Positions 24,568 through 33,490 of a stretch of 64,000 nt of DNA are shown piece after piece (position 1 is the first letter of the stretch; each line of letters starts with the position of its first letter). The notes under the pieces are model-generated. The model searched no databases. It was not told where the DNA came from and saw only the letters and a program-made list of their open reading frames with translations. The stretch is from NCBI RefSeq assembly GCF_040681875.1, contig NZ_JBFAZP010000002.1, forward strand, positions 1 through 64,000, written 5' to 3'. The position numbers and the translations under genes were made by a program. Origin of the DNA: Longispora sp040681875. GTDB taxonomy: Bacteria; Actinomycetota; Actinomycetes; Mycobacteriales; Micromonosporaceae.

Positions 24568-25794
24568 CTACGGCACGGAGGCGCGTTCGGGGGCGTACTC
24601 CCGTTCCGGGTGCCGCAGGCGGACCGGCGTGAACAGCGCCGACAACGCGAACAGCAGCACGAGCCCGCCGCCCACCACGGCCGCGACCCGCACCCCGTGC
24701 CCCGCCGCCACCGCCGTCAGGACGACCGCGCCGATCGGGCCGAGCGCGTAGTGCAGGGTCCAGAACGCGGACGTGACCCGGCCGAGGAGGTGGTCGGGGG
24801 TGATCTGCTGGCGCAGCGACATGGACACGGTGCCGGCGATCGTGAGGCCGAAGGAGTACACCGCGGCGGCGGCGCCCAGCGCGTACACGTCGCTGACCAG
24901 GCCGTAGGACACGACGGCGAGCGCGGCCACCCCGGTGCCCCCGATCCAGCACGGGCCGAACCCGAGCCGGCGGCGCAGCACCCCGACCAGCGTCGCGCCG
25001 AGGATGCCGCCGGCCCCCGCGCCGGACAGCACGGAGCCGACGACCACGTCGGGCTGGCCGAGTTCGCCCTTGAGCCGGAAGATGAGCAGGTCCACGGCGC
25101 CCAGGGTGACGAACAGGACCCCGGTCAGCACGATGGTGAGGCTGCGCAGGACGGGCTGGGCCCACAGGAACCGGGCGCCGGCGAACACCCGCCGGACCGG
25201 ACCGCCGTCCTCGGGGGCGCGGGCGACGGCCCGGAACCGGATCGCCGTCAGGCACAGCGCCGAGGCCAGGAAGCTCACCGCGTCCACGCCGAGCGCGTTG
25301 GCCGGGCCGACCCAGGCCGCCAGCCCCGCGGCGGCGGCCGGACCGAGCACGGCGAACACCGCGAACGTGGTGTGCAGCCGGCCGTTGGCCTCGGTGACCT
25401 GGTCGCGGTCGACGAGGTTCGGGACTGCGGTGACGTAGCTGACCTGGAACAGCATGTCGAACACGGCCGCCACCGGCATGAGCACGAACAACAACCAGGG
25501 CCGGGGACCGAAGGCCCACACGACGGGTACGGCGCCGTAGAGCACCGCGCGGGCCACGTCCGCGCCGATCATGAGCGTGCGACGGTCGAACCGGTCGACG
25601 ACGGAGCCGGCGAACAGTCCGGTCAGGACGCTGCCGACCGTGACCAGGCCGGTGAGCAGGCCCATCTGGACGACGGAGCCGGTGGCCTGGAGCACGAGGA
25701 GCGGCACCGCGATGGTGGTGATGGAGCTGCCGGCGACCGACAGGGTCTGGCTGAGCCAGAAGATCATGAACGGTCGGTTCCGCCGGAGCACCAT
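24568..25794 (-). CDS. MFS efflux transporter (MFS_3)
   Basis: 408 aa with 12 predicted helices, first helix MIFWLSQTLSVAGSSITTIAVPLLVLQ and A-motif variant SVVDRFDRRTLM. Drug or macrolide-type efflux pumps (MefA-like) look like this. It is on the same strand as, and 150 bp upstream of, the ribosomal protection leader, so a target-protection gene and a pump lie side by side. The ATG start has no strong binding site visible. Substrate not known. Confidence 0.87.
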   Translation of the reverse strand: MVLRRNRPFMIFWLSQTLSVAGSSITTIAVPLLVLQATGSVVQMGLLTGLVTVGSVLTGLFAGSVVDRFDRRTLMIGADVARAVLYGAVPVVWAFGPRPWLLFVLMPVAAVFDMLFQVSYVTAVPNLVDRDQVTEANGRLHTTFAVFAVLGPAAAAGLAAWVGPANALGVDAVSFLASALCLTAIRFRAVARAPEDGGPVRRVFAGARFLWAQPVLRSLTIVLTGVLFVTLGAVDLLIFRLKGELGQPDVVVGSVLSGAGAGGILGATLVGVLRRRLGFGPCWIGGTGVAALAVVSYGLVSDVYALGAAAAVYSFGLTIAGTVSMSLRQQITPDHLLGRVTSAFWTLHYALGPIGAVVLTAVAAGHGVRVAAVVGGGLVLLFALSALFTPVRLRHPEREYAPERASVP

Positions 25795-26022
25795 GATCTG
25801 ACATCACACACCCCGGAGCGGCCCGGCGCCAGCCGATTACCGGGGCCGCGGCCGGCCGGAGGGGTACCCACCCGCGACAGGAGGGCTGGCCATACCCGGG
25901 GACGGGTCGCCAGCACTACCTCGTGATGGTCACTGGCTGTATTGATGGGGCGATCCCGGGCGGGCAGGCTGAACGGGACCGGTTTCCGAGCGGCCGAACG
26001 GGTCGCACGAGGAGGACTCCCC

Positions 26023-26544
26023 ATGCGTTCCGACCAGTCCCACCGCGTCCGCAGGGCGACAGGGCCCCGGCGGGCGGTCGCGTTGGTGGCCATGATCGCC
26101 GCCGCGCTGGTGTTCGGGGGCACGCTGCCCTCGACCACGACGCTGGCCGGCGGCCCCGGGGACTCCGTGCGGCAGGGGCTGGAGCTTCTGGTGCGCGAGG
26201 ACCCGAACACCGCTGCCCGGGATGTCGACGGCCGGACCCGGAACTGCGCGGTCGCCGACTCCCCGACCGGACGGCAGGGGCCCGACGCGGCCGACGTCAC
26301 CGGGGACGCCGGGTCGGCGCCGGAACCCGGGGCGGCACCGCACGGAGACGGATCGACGTCGGGGACCACGGCGCCCCCGCACGGCGACCGGTCGATGTCG
26401 GACATCACGGCGGCCCCGCACGGCGACGGGGCGACGTCAGGGCTCGCGGGGACCCAGTGCCGCGACGGGGACGGCCGGGGCTCCCTGCGGCCCTGGAGCC
26501 TGCTCCGGCAGCTCGGCGTCAGCCTCTTTCGTTCCTGGTTCTGA
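26023..26544 (+). CDS. Secreted hypothetical protein with PHGD repeats
   Basis: 173 aa; start follows GGAGGAC by 6 bp. A basic N-terminus and hydrophobic segment (VALVAMIAAALVFGGTLP, residues 25-42) form a signal peptide or anchor. Residues about 105-145 contain three 13-residue repeats beginning PHGDGSTSG, PHGDRSMSD and PHGDGATSG, encoded by 39-bp tandem DNA repeats. Two Cys (RNCAVAD and TQCRDGD) flank the repeat and may pair. It ends with a short hydrophobic LLRQLGVSLFRSWF. No family recognised. Confidence 0.65.
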   Translation: MRSDQSHRVRRATGPRRAVALVAMIAAALVFGGTLPSTTTLAGGPGDSVRQGLELLVREDPNTAARDVDGRTRNCAVADSPTGRQGPDAADVTGDAGSAPEPGAAPHGDGSTSGTTAPPHGDRSMSDITAAPHGDGATSGLAGTQCRDGDGRGSLRPWSLLRQLGVSLFRSWF

Positions 26545-26669
26545 ACACCGCAGGCGACCCCGGCACCGGAGGGTCGCGCGGATTCCTGCCAGGATCCCCG
26601 GAAAACGGACGGCGGGGCACATGTGTGCGTACCCGCCAAAGGGGTTGCGGGGGTTGTCATGATGGCCCC

Positions 26670-27197
26670 ATGACGTGGACAGCACCCGACGTAGCGCGGG
26701 GAACCCGGACGGACATGGCCTGCGGCGAACGCGAGATGCTCGACAACTGGTTGCGGCTCCGGCGGGTGTTCCTGCTCCGCAAGTGCGCCGGACTGACCGC
26801 CGGACAACTGAAGACCGCCTCCGTGGAACCGTCCCGACTGACGCTGCTCGGCCTCCTGCGACACCTCGCGGAGGTCGAGCGCTTCTGGTTCCGGGAGAAG
26901 TTCCTGCACGAGGAGTTGCCCGCGCTGTACGTCACCGACGAGCACGAGGACGGCGACTTCGACCTGGTGGCCGACGCCGACGCCGAGGCGGACTACGCCA
27001 CGTTCCTCGCGGAGACGGCCGCCTGCGACGCGGCGGTGGCGGGCATCGACCTCGACGAGCTGTCCGACGACCCGGGCGCGCCGACCGGCAAGGTCAGCCT
27101 CCGGTGGGTCTACATCCACCTCCTGGAGGAGTACGCGCAGCACACCGGGCACGCCGACCTGATCCGGGAACGGGTGGACGGCGGCACGGGAGCCTGA
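26670..27197 (+). CDS. DinB/DUF664-family protein
   Basis: 175 aa. The family pattern is clear: MLDNWLRLRRVFLLRKCAGLTAGQL, then LLGLLRHLAEVERFWFREKF with the first metal His, and LRWVYIHLLEEYAQHTGHADLIRE with the C-terminal His ligands. DUF664 proteins are putative metal-dependent thiol (mycothiol) transferases. It is a second member beside the more distant one at 18806. An alternative ATG lies 15 codons in. The gene is followed by a strong terminator hairpin. Confidence 0.87.
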   Translation: MTWTAPDVARGTRTDMACGEREMLDNWLRLRRVFLLRKCAGLTAGQLKTASVEPSRLTLLGLLRHLAEVERFWFREKFLHEELPALYVTDEHEDGDFDLVADADAEADYATFLAETAACDAAVAGIDLDELSDDPGAPTGKVSLRWVYIHLLEEYAQHTGHADLIRERVDGGTGA

Positions 27198-27211
27198 CCC
27201 GCACTGTCGAG

Positions 27212-27238
27212 GCCCCTGGACGGGATCCGTCCGGGGGC
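27212..27238 (+). terminator. Terminator after the DUF664 gene
   Basis: Arms GCCCCTGGACGG (27212-27223) and CCGTCCGGGGGC (27227-27238) pair over 12 bp with one G-U pair and a 3-nt loop, followed by GTTTCC, 15 bp after the stop codon. Confidence 0.75.
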
Positions 27239-27280
27239 GTTTCCATGCGCGGCTGCCCCGGTAGGCGGGGACGCGGGGGC

Positions 27281-29656
27281 TCAGGAGACCAGGCGCCACT
27301 GCTGGTTGGCGGCGCCCGAGCAGAAGTCGCTGCTGACCTGCTGGTCGGGGCCGTTGCCGACCAGGCAGATGTTGGTGGCGGCGTTCTCGATGCGGCGGGT
27401 CTGCGGGTCGTAGTTCCAGTAGGAGCGCTGCCAGTCCTGCTCCCACGTACCCAACTGCACGTTGTTGTCGAAGTTGCGGCTCAGCTGCATGGCGGTGGCG
27501 TTCCTCGGCACGACCACGTAGTCCCGGCGGCCGTTCGCGTCCCTGCCCTGGGCGAAGGTCCAGCGCTGGCCGGGCTGGTTCCGCCACGCCCGGGTGGCGA
27601 CGGCCGCGCCGCTGCCGGTGCCGGTCGCGCTGAGCACCGCGCCGTCCTGGGCGCTGACGATCACGGCGTCCGCCGGGTTGAAGGGGCCGTTGGGCAGACC
27701 TGATCCGGGTACCGGCTTGGACTCCGGCGGACGCTGACTCGGATTGCCGCCCGGGCCCGTGGTGGCACCCGGGACCTGACCGCCCGGCACGGGAGTCGCG
27801 CCGGGACCCGTCCCGGGGGTCTGGCTGGTGCCGATCTGGTTGCCGCCGGGTTCCGCGACCCGCGTCGCCGACGGGGTGCCGCCGACCGCTCCGCCGGGTC
27901 CGGGGGTGGCGGAGGCGCCGGGGGTGCCCCGTGGGCCGGCGAGTCCGCTGGCCAGGTAGCCCGCGAACAGGAGGACCACGGCGGCCGTCACGGCGGCGAG
28001 GACGAGCAGGGTTCGCCGGGTTCGCCGGGGCGGCGGAGGGGGCAGGGCCGGGACGGGGAGTGTTGCCGCTGGTGGGGGCGGAGTGGCGGCTGGACGGTCG
28101 ATCTGGGGTGCCTCGACGTCCGCGCCTGACGGAGCCGACGACTGCACCGTCACCGCCTCCCGCACGGCGCTCACGGTCGGTGCCGTCGCGGCCCCGGCGA
28201 CCGTCGGGCCGGCCGGACCTACGTCCACCGCCTTGTCGATCAACGTGTCAGCGGGCACGTCGGGAGCGGGCGGGGCAGCCGGCAACGCGGAGGTCGGGGT
28301 CTGCTCGGCAAGGTCCGGCGTAGCGACGGTCGGTGCGGAGATCTCCGGCACCGTGGCGGAAGCTGTCGGAGCCGCCCCTGCGTCCGCCAGCTTCGAGGGC
28401 TCGGCGGTGCGGCCCGGCGCGGTCGCAGGAGGCGCGCCGTCCGTCGGAGCCGCCCCGGCCTCAGCCAACGTCGAGGCCTCGGCGGTGCCGCCCGGCAAGG
28501 TCGCAGGAGGCACGCCGTCCGTCGGAGCCGCCCCGGCCTCAGCCAACGTCGAGGCCTCGGCGGTGCCGCCCGGCAAGGTCGCAGGAGGCACGTCGTCCAT
28601 CGGCGCGGTCCCGGCGCCGGCGGCCGGCCGGGCCGTGGTCACCGCCGCCGCGTCGACCGTCGCGGCGAGCCCCTCGGGTCGCGGTGACGCGGTCGACCCG
28701 TCCACCAGTGTGGCCACCGCCGCCGCCCCCGCTGCGGCGAGCGTGTCCGCCAACCCGGCCGGCAGCCAGCTGCCCCCGACCGGCGCCGGACCGCGCCGCG
28801 CCCTCCCGTACGCCTCGATCACCGCGTCCGGCGTCGGCCGGTCCGCCGGATCCTTGGCCAGGCAGGCGGCGACCAGTCGCCGGAGCCCCTCGTCGGGCAC
28901 CGCGCCCAGGTCCGGCTCCCCCTGGGTGATCCGGTAGATCAGCTCGGCCTCGCTCCGGCCCCGGAACGGGGCGGTGCCGCCGGCCGCGTAGGCGATCACC
29001 GAGCCGAGGGCGAACACGTCGGTCCCGGGGCCGGGGGCGTCGCCGCGCAGCTGTTCGGGTGCCATGTAGGCGGGGGTGCCCATCCGGACACCGGTCTGGG
29101 TCAGGCCGTCCTGGACGCCGTCCGCGCGGGCGATCCCGAAGTCGATCACGCGGGGGCCGTCGGTGGCGAGGAGGACATTGCCCGGTTTGAGGTCACGGTG
29201 GGTGATGCCGGCGGCGTGGATGGCCTTGAGTGCCTCCGCGATGCCGGCGGCCAGCTTCCAGACGCCCTGGACGGGCAGGGTGCCGTGCCGGGTGACGGCG
29301 ACGGCGAGCGTCGGCCCTGGTACGAAGGCCGTGGCGAGCCAGGGGCGGTCGGCGTCCGCCTCGTACCGGAGCACGGGGGCCGTGTAGAGGCCGTTCACCC
29401 GGGCCGCGAGGGTGGCCTCCCGGGCGAACCGGGCCCGGAACGCGGGATCGCCGGCGAAGGGGTCCTTGACCATCTTGACCGCGACGGGGCGCCCGGCGGG
29501 GGTCAGACCGAGGTACACCCGGCCCATGCCGCCCTCGCCGATCCGGCCCCACAGCTGGATGTCCCCGGCCATCGCCGGGTCGGCGGTCTCCAGTGGAACC
29601 AGGTCGATGCCCAGTTCGGGCAGCGTCGGAGCCGGTTCGTGTGCGTGCTCGGTCAT
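27281..29656 (-). CDS. Membrane Ser/Thr kinase with extracellular ricin-type lectin-like domain
   Basis: 791 aa. Kinase domain in the first ~290 residues: GEGGMGRVYLG (40-50), Lys61, HRDLKPGN (153-160), DFG (172-174), MAPEQL. Then a ~250-residue Ala/Pro/Thr linker containing two exact and one degenerate copy of a 26-residue repeat, a membrane helix near 550-574, a Gly/Pro-rich stretch and a C-terminal domain (about 658-791) with QRWTF, AWRNQPGQ, CLVGN and QQWRLVS, the QxW pattern of beta-trefoil lectins. Start ATG at 29656 (MTEHAHEPAP). It could signal in response to bound sugar polymers at the surface. A single gene, divergent from an SRPBCC gene. Confidence 0.88.
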   Translation of the reverse strand: MTEHAHEPAPTLPELGIDLVPLETADPAMAGDIQLWGRIGEGGMGRVYLGLTPAGRPVAVKMVKDPFAGDPAFRARFAREATLAARVNGLYTAPVLRYEADADRPWLATAFVPGPTLAVAVTRHGTLPVQGVWKLAAGIAEALKAIHAAGITHRDLKPGNVLLATDGPRVIDFGIARADGVQDGLTQTGVRMGTPAYMAPEQLRGDAPGPGTDVFALGSVIAYAAGGTAPFRGRSEAELIYRITQGEPDLGAVPDEGLRRLVAACLAKDPADRPTPDAVIEAYGRARRGPAPVGGSWLPAGLADTLAAAGAAAVATLVDGSTASPRPEGLAATVDAAAVTTARPAAGAGTAPMDDVPPATLPGGTAEASTLAEAGAAPTDGVPPATLPGGTAEASTLAEAGAAPTDGAPPATAPGRTAEPSKLADAGAAPTASATVPEISAPTVATPDLAEQTPTSALPAAPPAPDVPADTLIDKAVDVGPAGPTVAGAATAPTVSAVREAVTVQSSAPSGADVEAPQIDRPAATPPPPAATLPVPALPPPPPRRTRRTLLVLAAVTAAVVLLFAGYLASGLAGPRGTPGASATPGPGGAVGGTPSATRVAEPGGNQIGTSQTPGTGPGATPVPGGQVPGATTGPGGNPSQRPPESKPVPGSGLPNGPFNPADAVIVSAQDGAVLSATGTGSGAAVATRAWRNQPGQRWTFAQGRDANGRRDYVVVPRNATAMQLSRNFDNNVQLGTWEQDWQRSYWNYDPQTRRIENAATNICLVGNGPDQQVSSDFCSGAANQQWRLVS
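28361..28594. repeat. 78-bp tandem repeat inside the lectin kinase gene
   Basis: Two identical 78-bp units (28439-28516, 28517-28594) preceded by one degenerate unit (from about 28361). Being a multiple of three, each adds 26 residues to the linker (unit containing PPATLPGGTAEASTLAEAG) without breaking the frame. The near-perfect identity indicates recent slippage and possible strain-to-strain length variation. Confidence 0.85.
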
Positions 29657-29973
29657 CCGGTGCCCCCGCCCTCGGCCCCGACCCCGTTCCGATCGAGCTC
29701 GCCGCATCCTAACGTCGGGGGACAACAGGGCGGATTTGGCCCTCCGGGTGCCGTCGGGCGTCCACTGTGCGCATTCAGCCCGCTGTCGTGGTCACACCCA
29801 CATCAAAGACAAAGACCGCACTTCCCATTTTTGGTACCCGTCTGGTGTGTCGCCCTCGCGGTGGCCGCGCGGGCGACGTGGCGCTACTCTCTGTCATGGT
29901 CCGGCTCGGGTTCGCCCCGGACGTGTGCAACTCTTGAGATGCATCATTTCAGCGGCGGGTGAAGGAGTTCCTC
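29657..29973. other. Intergenic region between the lectin kinase and SRPBCC gene
   Basis: 317 bp separating divergent genes. The central part (about 29790-29850) is A/T-richer, with AAAGACAAAGACC and CCATTTTTGG, and probably holds promoters. The only defined motif is the near-palindrome at 29935-29951. No ORF or RNA gene is evident. Confidence 0.6.
29935..29951. promoter_or_regulatory. Candidate operator of the SRPBCC-ArsR operon
   Basis: TGAGATG (29935-29941), CAT, CATTTCA (29945-29951): a 7-3-7 dyad with one mismatch, 22 bp before the SRPBCC start and just upstream of its ribosome binding site. The size and A/T content suit an ArsR-family dimer, and the operon's second gene encodes one. 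Confidence 0.45.
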
Positions 29974-30420
29974 ATGAGCGAGGACCGGATCGAACGCGAA
30001 ACCCTGATCCAGGCGTCCGTGGAGCGGGTCTGGACCCTGGTGGCCCAGCCCGGGTTCTGGGTGGCCGACCTGGCGAGCCTGCCCGGCACCGTGGCCCGGG
30101 AGGGCGAGTCGATGGTGGCACACAACGCCCATTACGGGGACTTCCCGGTGCGGGTGGAGAAGGTCGAACCCCCGACCTACCTGGCGTACCGGTGGGCCAG
30201 CGCCTACCCCGGCGAGGAACTGCGCCCGGGCAACAGCACCCTCGTCGAGTTCACCCTGATCCCGGAGGGCACCGCCACCCGGCTCCGGGTCGTCGAGAGC
30301 GGGTTCGCCACCCTGACCGGCTCCGAGGAACTGCGCGAGCAGGCATACCGCAACAACGCCGGCGGCTGGCCCGAGGTGCTCGACGCGTTCGGCAAGCGCG
30401 CCGAACAGCCACCCGTATGA
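29974..30420 (+). CDS. SRPBCC (AHSA1/polyketide cyclase-like) protein
   Basis: 148 aa from the ATG with GAAGGAG 6 bp upstream (MSEDRIERETLIQASVERVWTLVAQPGFWV). The helix-grip fold pattern continues with VEPPTYLAYRWAS, LVEFTLIPEGTATRLRVVESGF and a C-terminal helix GGWPEVLDAFGKRAEQ. Such proteins bind hydrophobic ligands. Its stop overlaps the start of an ArsR-type regulator by 4 bp; the SRPBCC-ArsR pair is a recurrent actinobacterial arrangement. Confidence 0.88.
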   Translation: MSEDRIERETLIQASVERVWTLVAQPGFWVADLASLPGTVAREGESMVAHNAHYGDFPVRVEKVEPPTYLAYRWASAYPGEELRPGNSTLVEFTLIPEGTATRLRVVESGFATLTGSEELREQAYRNNAGGWPEVLDAFGKRAEQPPV

Positions 30421-30770
30421 CCGAGGCACGTCGCGGGCCCCGCGAGCACGTCGACAGCGTCCTGGCCGCGCTGGCCGATCCGACCCGACGCCAGTTGCTC
30501 GACCTCCTGGCCGCCCGGGGGGAGGCCACGGCGACGACGCTCGCCGAGAGCTTCCCCGTCTCCCGGCAGGCCGTCCTCAAACACCTCACCATCCTCGACG
30601 CGGCCGGCCTCGTCACGAACAGGCGGGTCGGCCGCGAGGTGCGGTACGCGGTGCGGTCGGCGGCGCTGGACTCGACGGCGCGGTGGATGGCCGCGTTGGC
30701 GTCCGACTGGGACCGGCGGTTGTCGGTCGTCAAGCGGCTGGCGGAGGCGGCGGAGCGGGAGGCGCGCTAG
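30417..30770 (+). CDS. ArsR-family transcriptional regulator
   Basis: 117 aa. Winged HTH with LADPTRRQLLDLLAARGEATATTLAESFPVSRQAVLKHLTILDAAGLVTNRRVGREVRYAV, the ArsR/HTH_20 consensus. No metal-binding Cys pair is present, so it probably senses an organic ligand or acts with the SRPBCC partner. The ATG overlaps the upstream stop (ATGA), implying translational coupling. Probable autoregulator through the dyad at 29935. Confidence 0.9.
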   Translation: MTEARRGPREHVDSVLAALADPTRRQLLDLLAARGEATATTLAESFPVSRQAVLKHLTILDAAGLVTNRRVGREVRYAVRSAALDSTARWMAALASDWDRRLSVVKRLAEAAEREAR

Positions 30771-30777
30771 CGCGCGG

Positions 30778-30802
30778 CCCGCCGCCCGGTCCGGGCGGCG
30801 GG
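30778..30802. terminator. Bidirectional terminator
   Basis: Perfect 12-bp arms CCCGCCGCCCGG (30778-30789) and CCGGGCGGCGGG (30791-30802) around one T, between the convergent ArsR and ferredoxin-NADP reductase genes. Confidence 0.75.
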
Positions 30803-30811
30803 GTTCGCGGG

Positions 30812-32176
30812 TCAGGCGCCGCTGTGGTGGAGCATGTCCCCGCGTTCGACGACCTTGACGCGTTCGCGGCCCTCGGCGGCACCCAGGGCGCGCTCGTGGG
30901 CGTCGAGCAGGTGCCAGCCCGCCCAGGTGGTGAAGCGGACGCCCTGGTCGCGCAGGTGGGCGACCACCGCCTCCGGGTCGGGCTCGACGGCGCCGGGCAG
31001 GGCGCCCGCCGCGTGGTCGTCGAGCAGGCAGGCGACGGTCTCGTTCGCGTCGCCCTTGGTGTGTCCGATCAGGCCGACGGGGCCGCGCTTGATCCAGCCC
31101 GTGACGTAGGTGGCCGTCTGGTGGGAGCCGTCGGCGGCCAGGACCCGGCCGGCCTGGTTCGGGACGGTGCCCGACACCGGGTCGAACGCGAGTTTGGGCA
31201 GCTCGTCGGAGTAGTAGCCGACCGCCCGGTACACGGCCTGCACGTCCCAGTCGGTGACCTTCCCGGTCCCCCGGACGTTGCCCGTGCCGTCGAGCTCGGT
31301 GCGCTCGGTCCGCAGGCCCACCACCCGGCCGTCGGCGCCGAGCACCTCGACCGGGGACTCGAAGAAGTGCAGGTAGACCCGGTGCGGGCGGTCGCCGACG
31401 TCGCGGATCGCCCAGCCTTCGAGGGTGTTGGCGACCATGTCGACCTGCTTGTTGCCGCGACGTTCGGCGGCGGAGCCCTCGTCGTACTCGATGTCCTCCG
31501 GGTCGACGATCACCTCGATGGTCGGCGAGTGGTCGAGTTCGCGCAGCTCCATCGGGCTGAACTTGGCCTGCGCCGGTCCGCGGCGGCCGAAGACGTGCAC
31601 CTCCACGGCCTTGTTCCCCGCCAGGCCGGCGTGCACGTTCGGCGGGATCTCGGTCGGCAGCAGCTCGGCGGCGGTCTTGGCCAGGATCCGGGCGACGTCC
31701 AGGGCCACGTTGCCCACGCCGAGCACCGCGACCCGGGTCGCCTCCAGGGGCCAGGTGCGCGGGACGTCGGGGTGCCCGTCGTACCAGGAGACGAAGTCGG
31801 CGGCGCCGTAGGAGCCCTCCAGGCCGATGCCGGGCATGTCCAGGGCCCGGTCGGCCATCGCGCCGGTGGAGAACACGACGGCGTCGTAGAACCGGTGCAG
31901 GTCGTCGAGGGCCAGGTCGCCCGGGTAGTCCACGTTGCCGAACAGCCGGATCTGCGGCTTGTCCAGTACCCGTTGGAGGGCGGTGATGATGCCCTTGATC
32001 CGCGGGTGGTCGGGGGCCACGCCGTAGCGGATCAGCCCGAACGGGGCCGGCATCCGCTCGAACAGGTCGATCGAGACCCCGGGTTCGCGGGCGGCGTCGG
32101 ACTTCAGCAGGGCGTCCGCGGCGTAGACACCGGCGGGACCGGCTCCGACGATCGCGATCCGGATCGGACGGGTCAT
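30812..32176 (-). CDS. FAD-dependent ferredoxin/adrenodoxin-NADP reductase (FprA type)
   Basis: 454 aa. FAD-binding GAGPAGVYAA at 11-20, FERMPAPFGLIRYGVAPDHP, the NADP-binding GVGNVALDVARIL, FGRRGPAQAKFSPMEL, and the C-terminal YVTGWIKRGPVGLIGHTKGDA are all diagnostic for the FprA/adrenodoxin reductase family. It passes electrons from NADPH to ferredoxins, for example for P450s. The ATG at 32176 gives MTRPIRIAIVGAG; the longer frame to 32278 adds no conserved residues. Single gene in cytoplasm. Confidence 0.94.
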   Translation of the reverse strand: MTRPIRIAIVGAGPAGVYAADALLKSDAAREPGVSIDLFERMPAPFGLIRYGVAPDHPRIKGIITALQRVLDKPQIRLFGNVDYPGDLALDDLHRFYDAVVFSTGAMADRALDMPGIGLEGSYGAADFVSWYDGHPDVPRTWPLEATRVAVLGVGNVALDVARILAKTAAELLPTEIPPNVHAGLAGNKAVEVHVFGRRGPAQAKFSPMELRELDHSPTIEVIVDPEDIEYDEGSAAERRGNKQVDMVANTLEGWAIRDVGDRPHRVYLHFFESPVEVLGADGRVVGLRTERTELDGTGNVRGTGKVTDWDVQAVYRAVGYYSDELPKLAFDPVSGTVPNQAGRVLAADGSHQTATYVTGWIKRGPVGLIGHTKGDANETVACLLDDHAAGALPGAVEPDPEAVVAHLRDQGVRFTTWAGWHLLDAHERALGAAEGRERVKVVERGDMLHHSGA

Positions 32177-32566
32177 GGCGGGGCGTTCCTCGCAGACAGG
32201 AAGGGGCGGTTGGGCCGATGTTCGGAGTAAACCCGGGCGGCGGGTCGCGCGGTAGGTGCCGTACTCCGACAAGATCATAGGCAGGGCCTATGGCTTCCGG
32301 GCAGGGGCGAGAGGGCGCTCGTGAGGACGATCACAACGTGTCGGGGCAGCCCTGGGCGGCGGTGGGCGGCCGGTCCGGAGACAACGCGGGGATGCGGTGG
32401 GCCGGTGGGCCGGGGCGACCCGCGGTGGGCCGGCGGCTCCGGGCGCGCGGAATTCGCTGGCCCCGGCCGACTAGGATGATCAACAACACTGGTGGAGCCC
32501 GGGGCGCGGACGCGTGCCGCCGGGGCCACGCGATCCGGCCACACTCCACCCGAAGAAGGAACACCT
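32177..32566. other. Intergenic region between FprA-type reductase and GNAT genes
   Basis: 390 bp between divergent genes with no credible ORF. GGTGGAG (about 32493) and CTCCACC (about 32544) form a long-range inverted repeat just upstream of the GNAT ribosome binding site. TAGGAT near 32472 could be a -10 for the GNAT gene, but I see no matching -35. Confidence 0.5.
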
Positions 32567-33484
32567 GTGACTGTCGTGATCCGTGCGGCCCGCCCCGACG
32601 AGCTGCCCGCCCTGACCACCCTCGACGACGCCGAGCGCGACGCCGCCACCGCCGACTACCTGGCGACCCTGCTCGACCGGGCCTGCACCCGGCCCGAGTG
32701 GTGCCTGGTCGCCGAGGACGACGGCGCGCTCGTCGGCAACATCGTGCTGTGGAGCCCGCCCGGGCGCCCCGTACCCGTCGACTTCGTGCTCTTCGAACCC
32801 GGCACCGCCGGGCCCGCGCTGCTCGACGCCGCCGCGACCCTGGCCCGCGAACTCGGCGCCACCGGGCAGGGCCACGTGCTCGACTCCCCCGCCCAGACCC
32901 CGCAGTTCCAGCGCGACCCGGAGCTGCGCGAGACCCTGCTCGCCGACGCGGGCCTGCTCCTCGAACGGGACGGCCGCCGGTTCCAGTGGCGGGCCGAGTC
33001 CGGCCTGCCCGCGCTGGACCCCCGGCTCACCTGGCGTTCCCTCGCCGAGCTCGGCGAGACCCCCTTCGTCGACCTCCTCGAGGCGGTCCTCATCGACACG
33101 AAGGACGCGATCTTCCTCGCCGAGATCGCCGAACACGGGCTGCGGGGCGCCGCCGACCTCAACATCCGCGACATGCTCGACATGGAACACCAGCCCGACT
33201 GGTACGAGATCGGCTACGACGCCGACGGCCTGCCCGCCGCCCTCAGCCTGCCGGCGCGCAACCCGAGCTTCGCCGTGATCGGCCTCGTCGGCGTCGCGCC
33301 CACGCACCGGGGCCGGGGGTTCAGCACCGATGTGGTGGTCCGGGGGCTGCACGTGCTCGCGGCGGCCGGCGAGACCGAGGTGCGGGGGGACTGCGACGCG
33401 GCGAATCTGGGGATGTTCCGGTCGTTCGTGAAGGCCGGGTTCGTGCACTTCGCCGACCGGAAGATGTTCGCCCGGAAGCTCTAG
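32567..33484 (+). CDS. GNAT-family N-acetyltransferase
   Basis: 305 aa from a GTG with AAGGA 6 bp upstream (VTVVIRAARPDELPAL). Two GNAT-like halves are visible; the C-terminal one has the acetyl-CoA loop IGLVGVAPTHRGRGFSTDVVVRGL and the last-strand CDAANLGMFRSFVKAGF. The N-terminal half is more divergent (LVAEDDGALVGNIVLWSP). Substrate unknown. Alone on its transcript with a strong terminator downstream. Confidence 0.85.
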   Translation: MTVVIRAARPDELPALTTLDDAERDAATADYLATLLDRACTRPEWCLVAEDDGALVGNIVLWSPPGRPVPVDFVLFEPGTAGPALLDAAATLARELGATGQGHVLDSPAQTPQFQRDPELRETLLADAGLLLERDGRRFQWRAESGLPALDPRLTWRSLAELGETPFVDLLEAVLIDTKDAIFLAEIAEHGLRGAADLNIRDMLDMEHQPDWYEIGYDADGLPAALSLPARNPSFAVIGLVGVAPTHRGRGFSTDVVVRGLHVLAAAGETEVRGDCDAANLGMFRSFVKAGFVHFADRKMFARKL

Positions 33485-33490
33485 CGGGTG

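Noticed and set aside
28361..28594. Direct repeats considered as a CRISPR array
   Set aside because: Units are contiguous, in frame with a kinase gene, and have no spacers.
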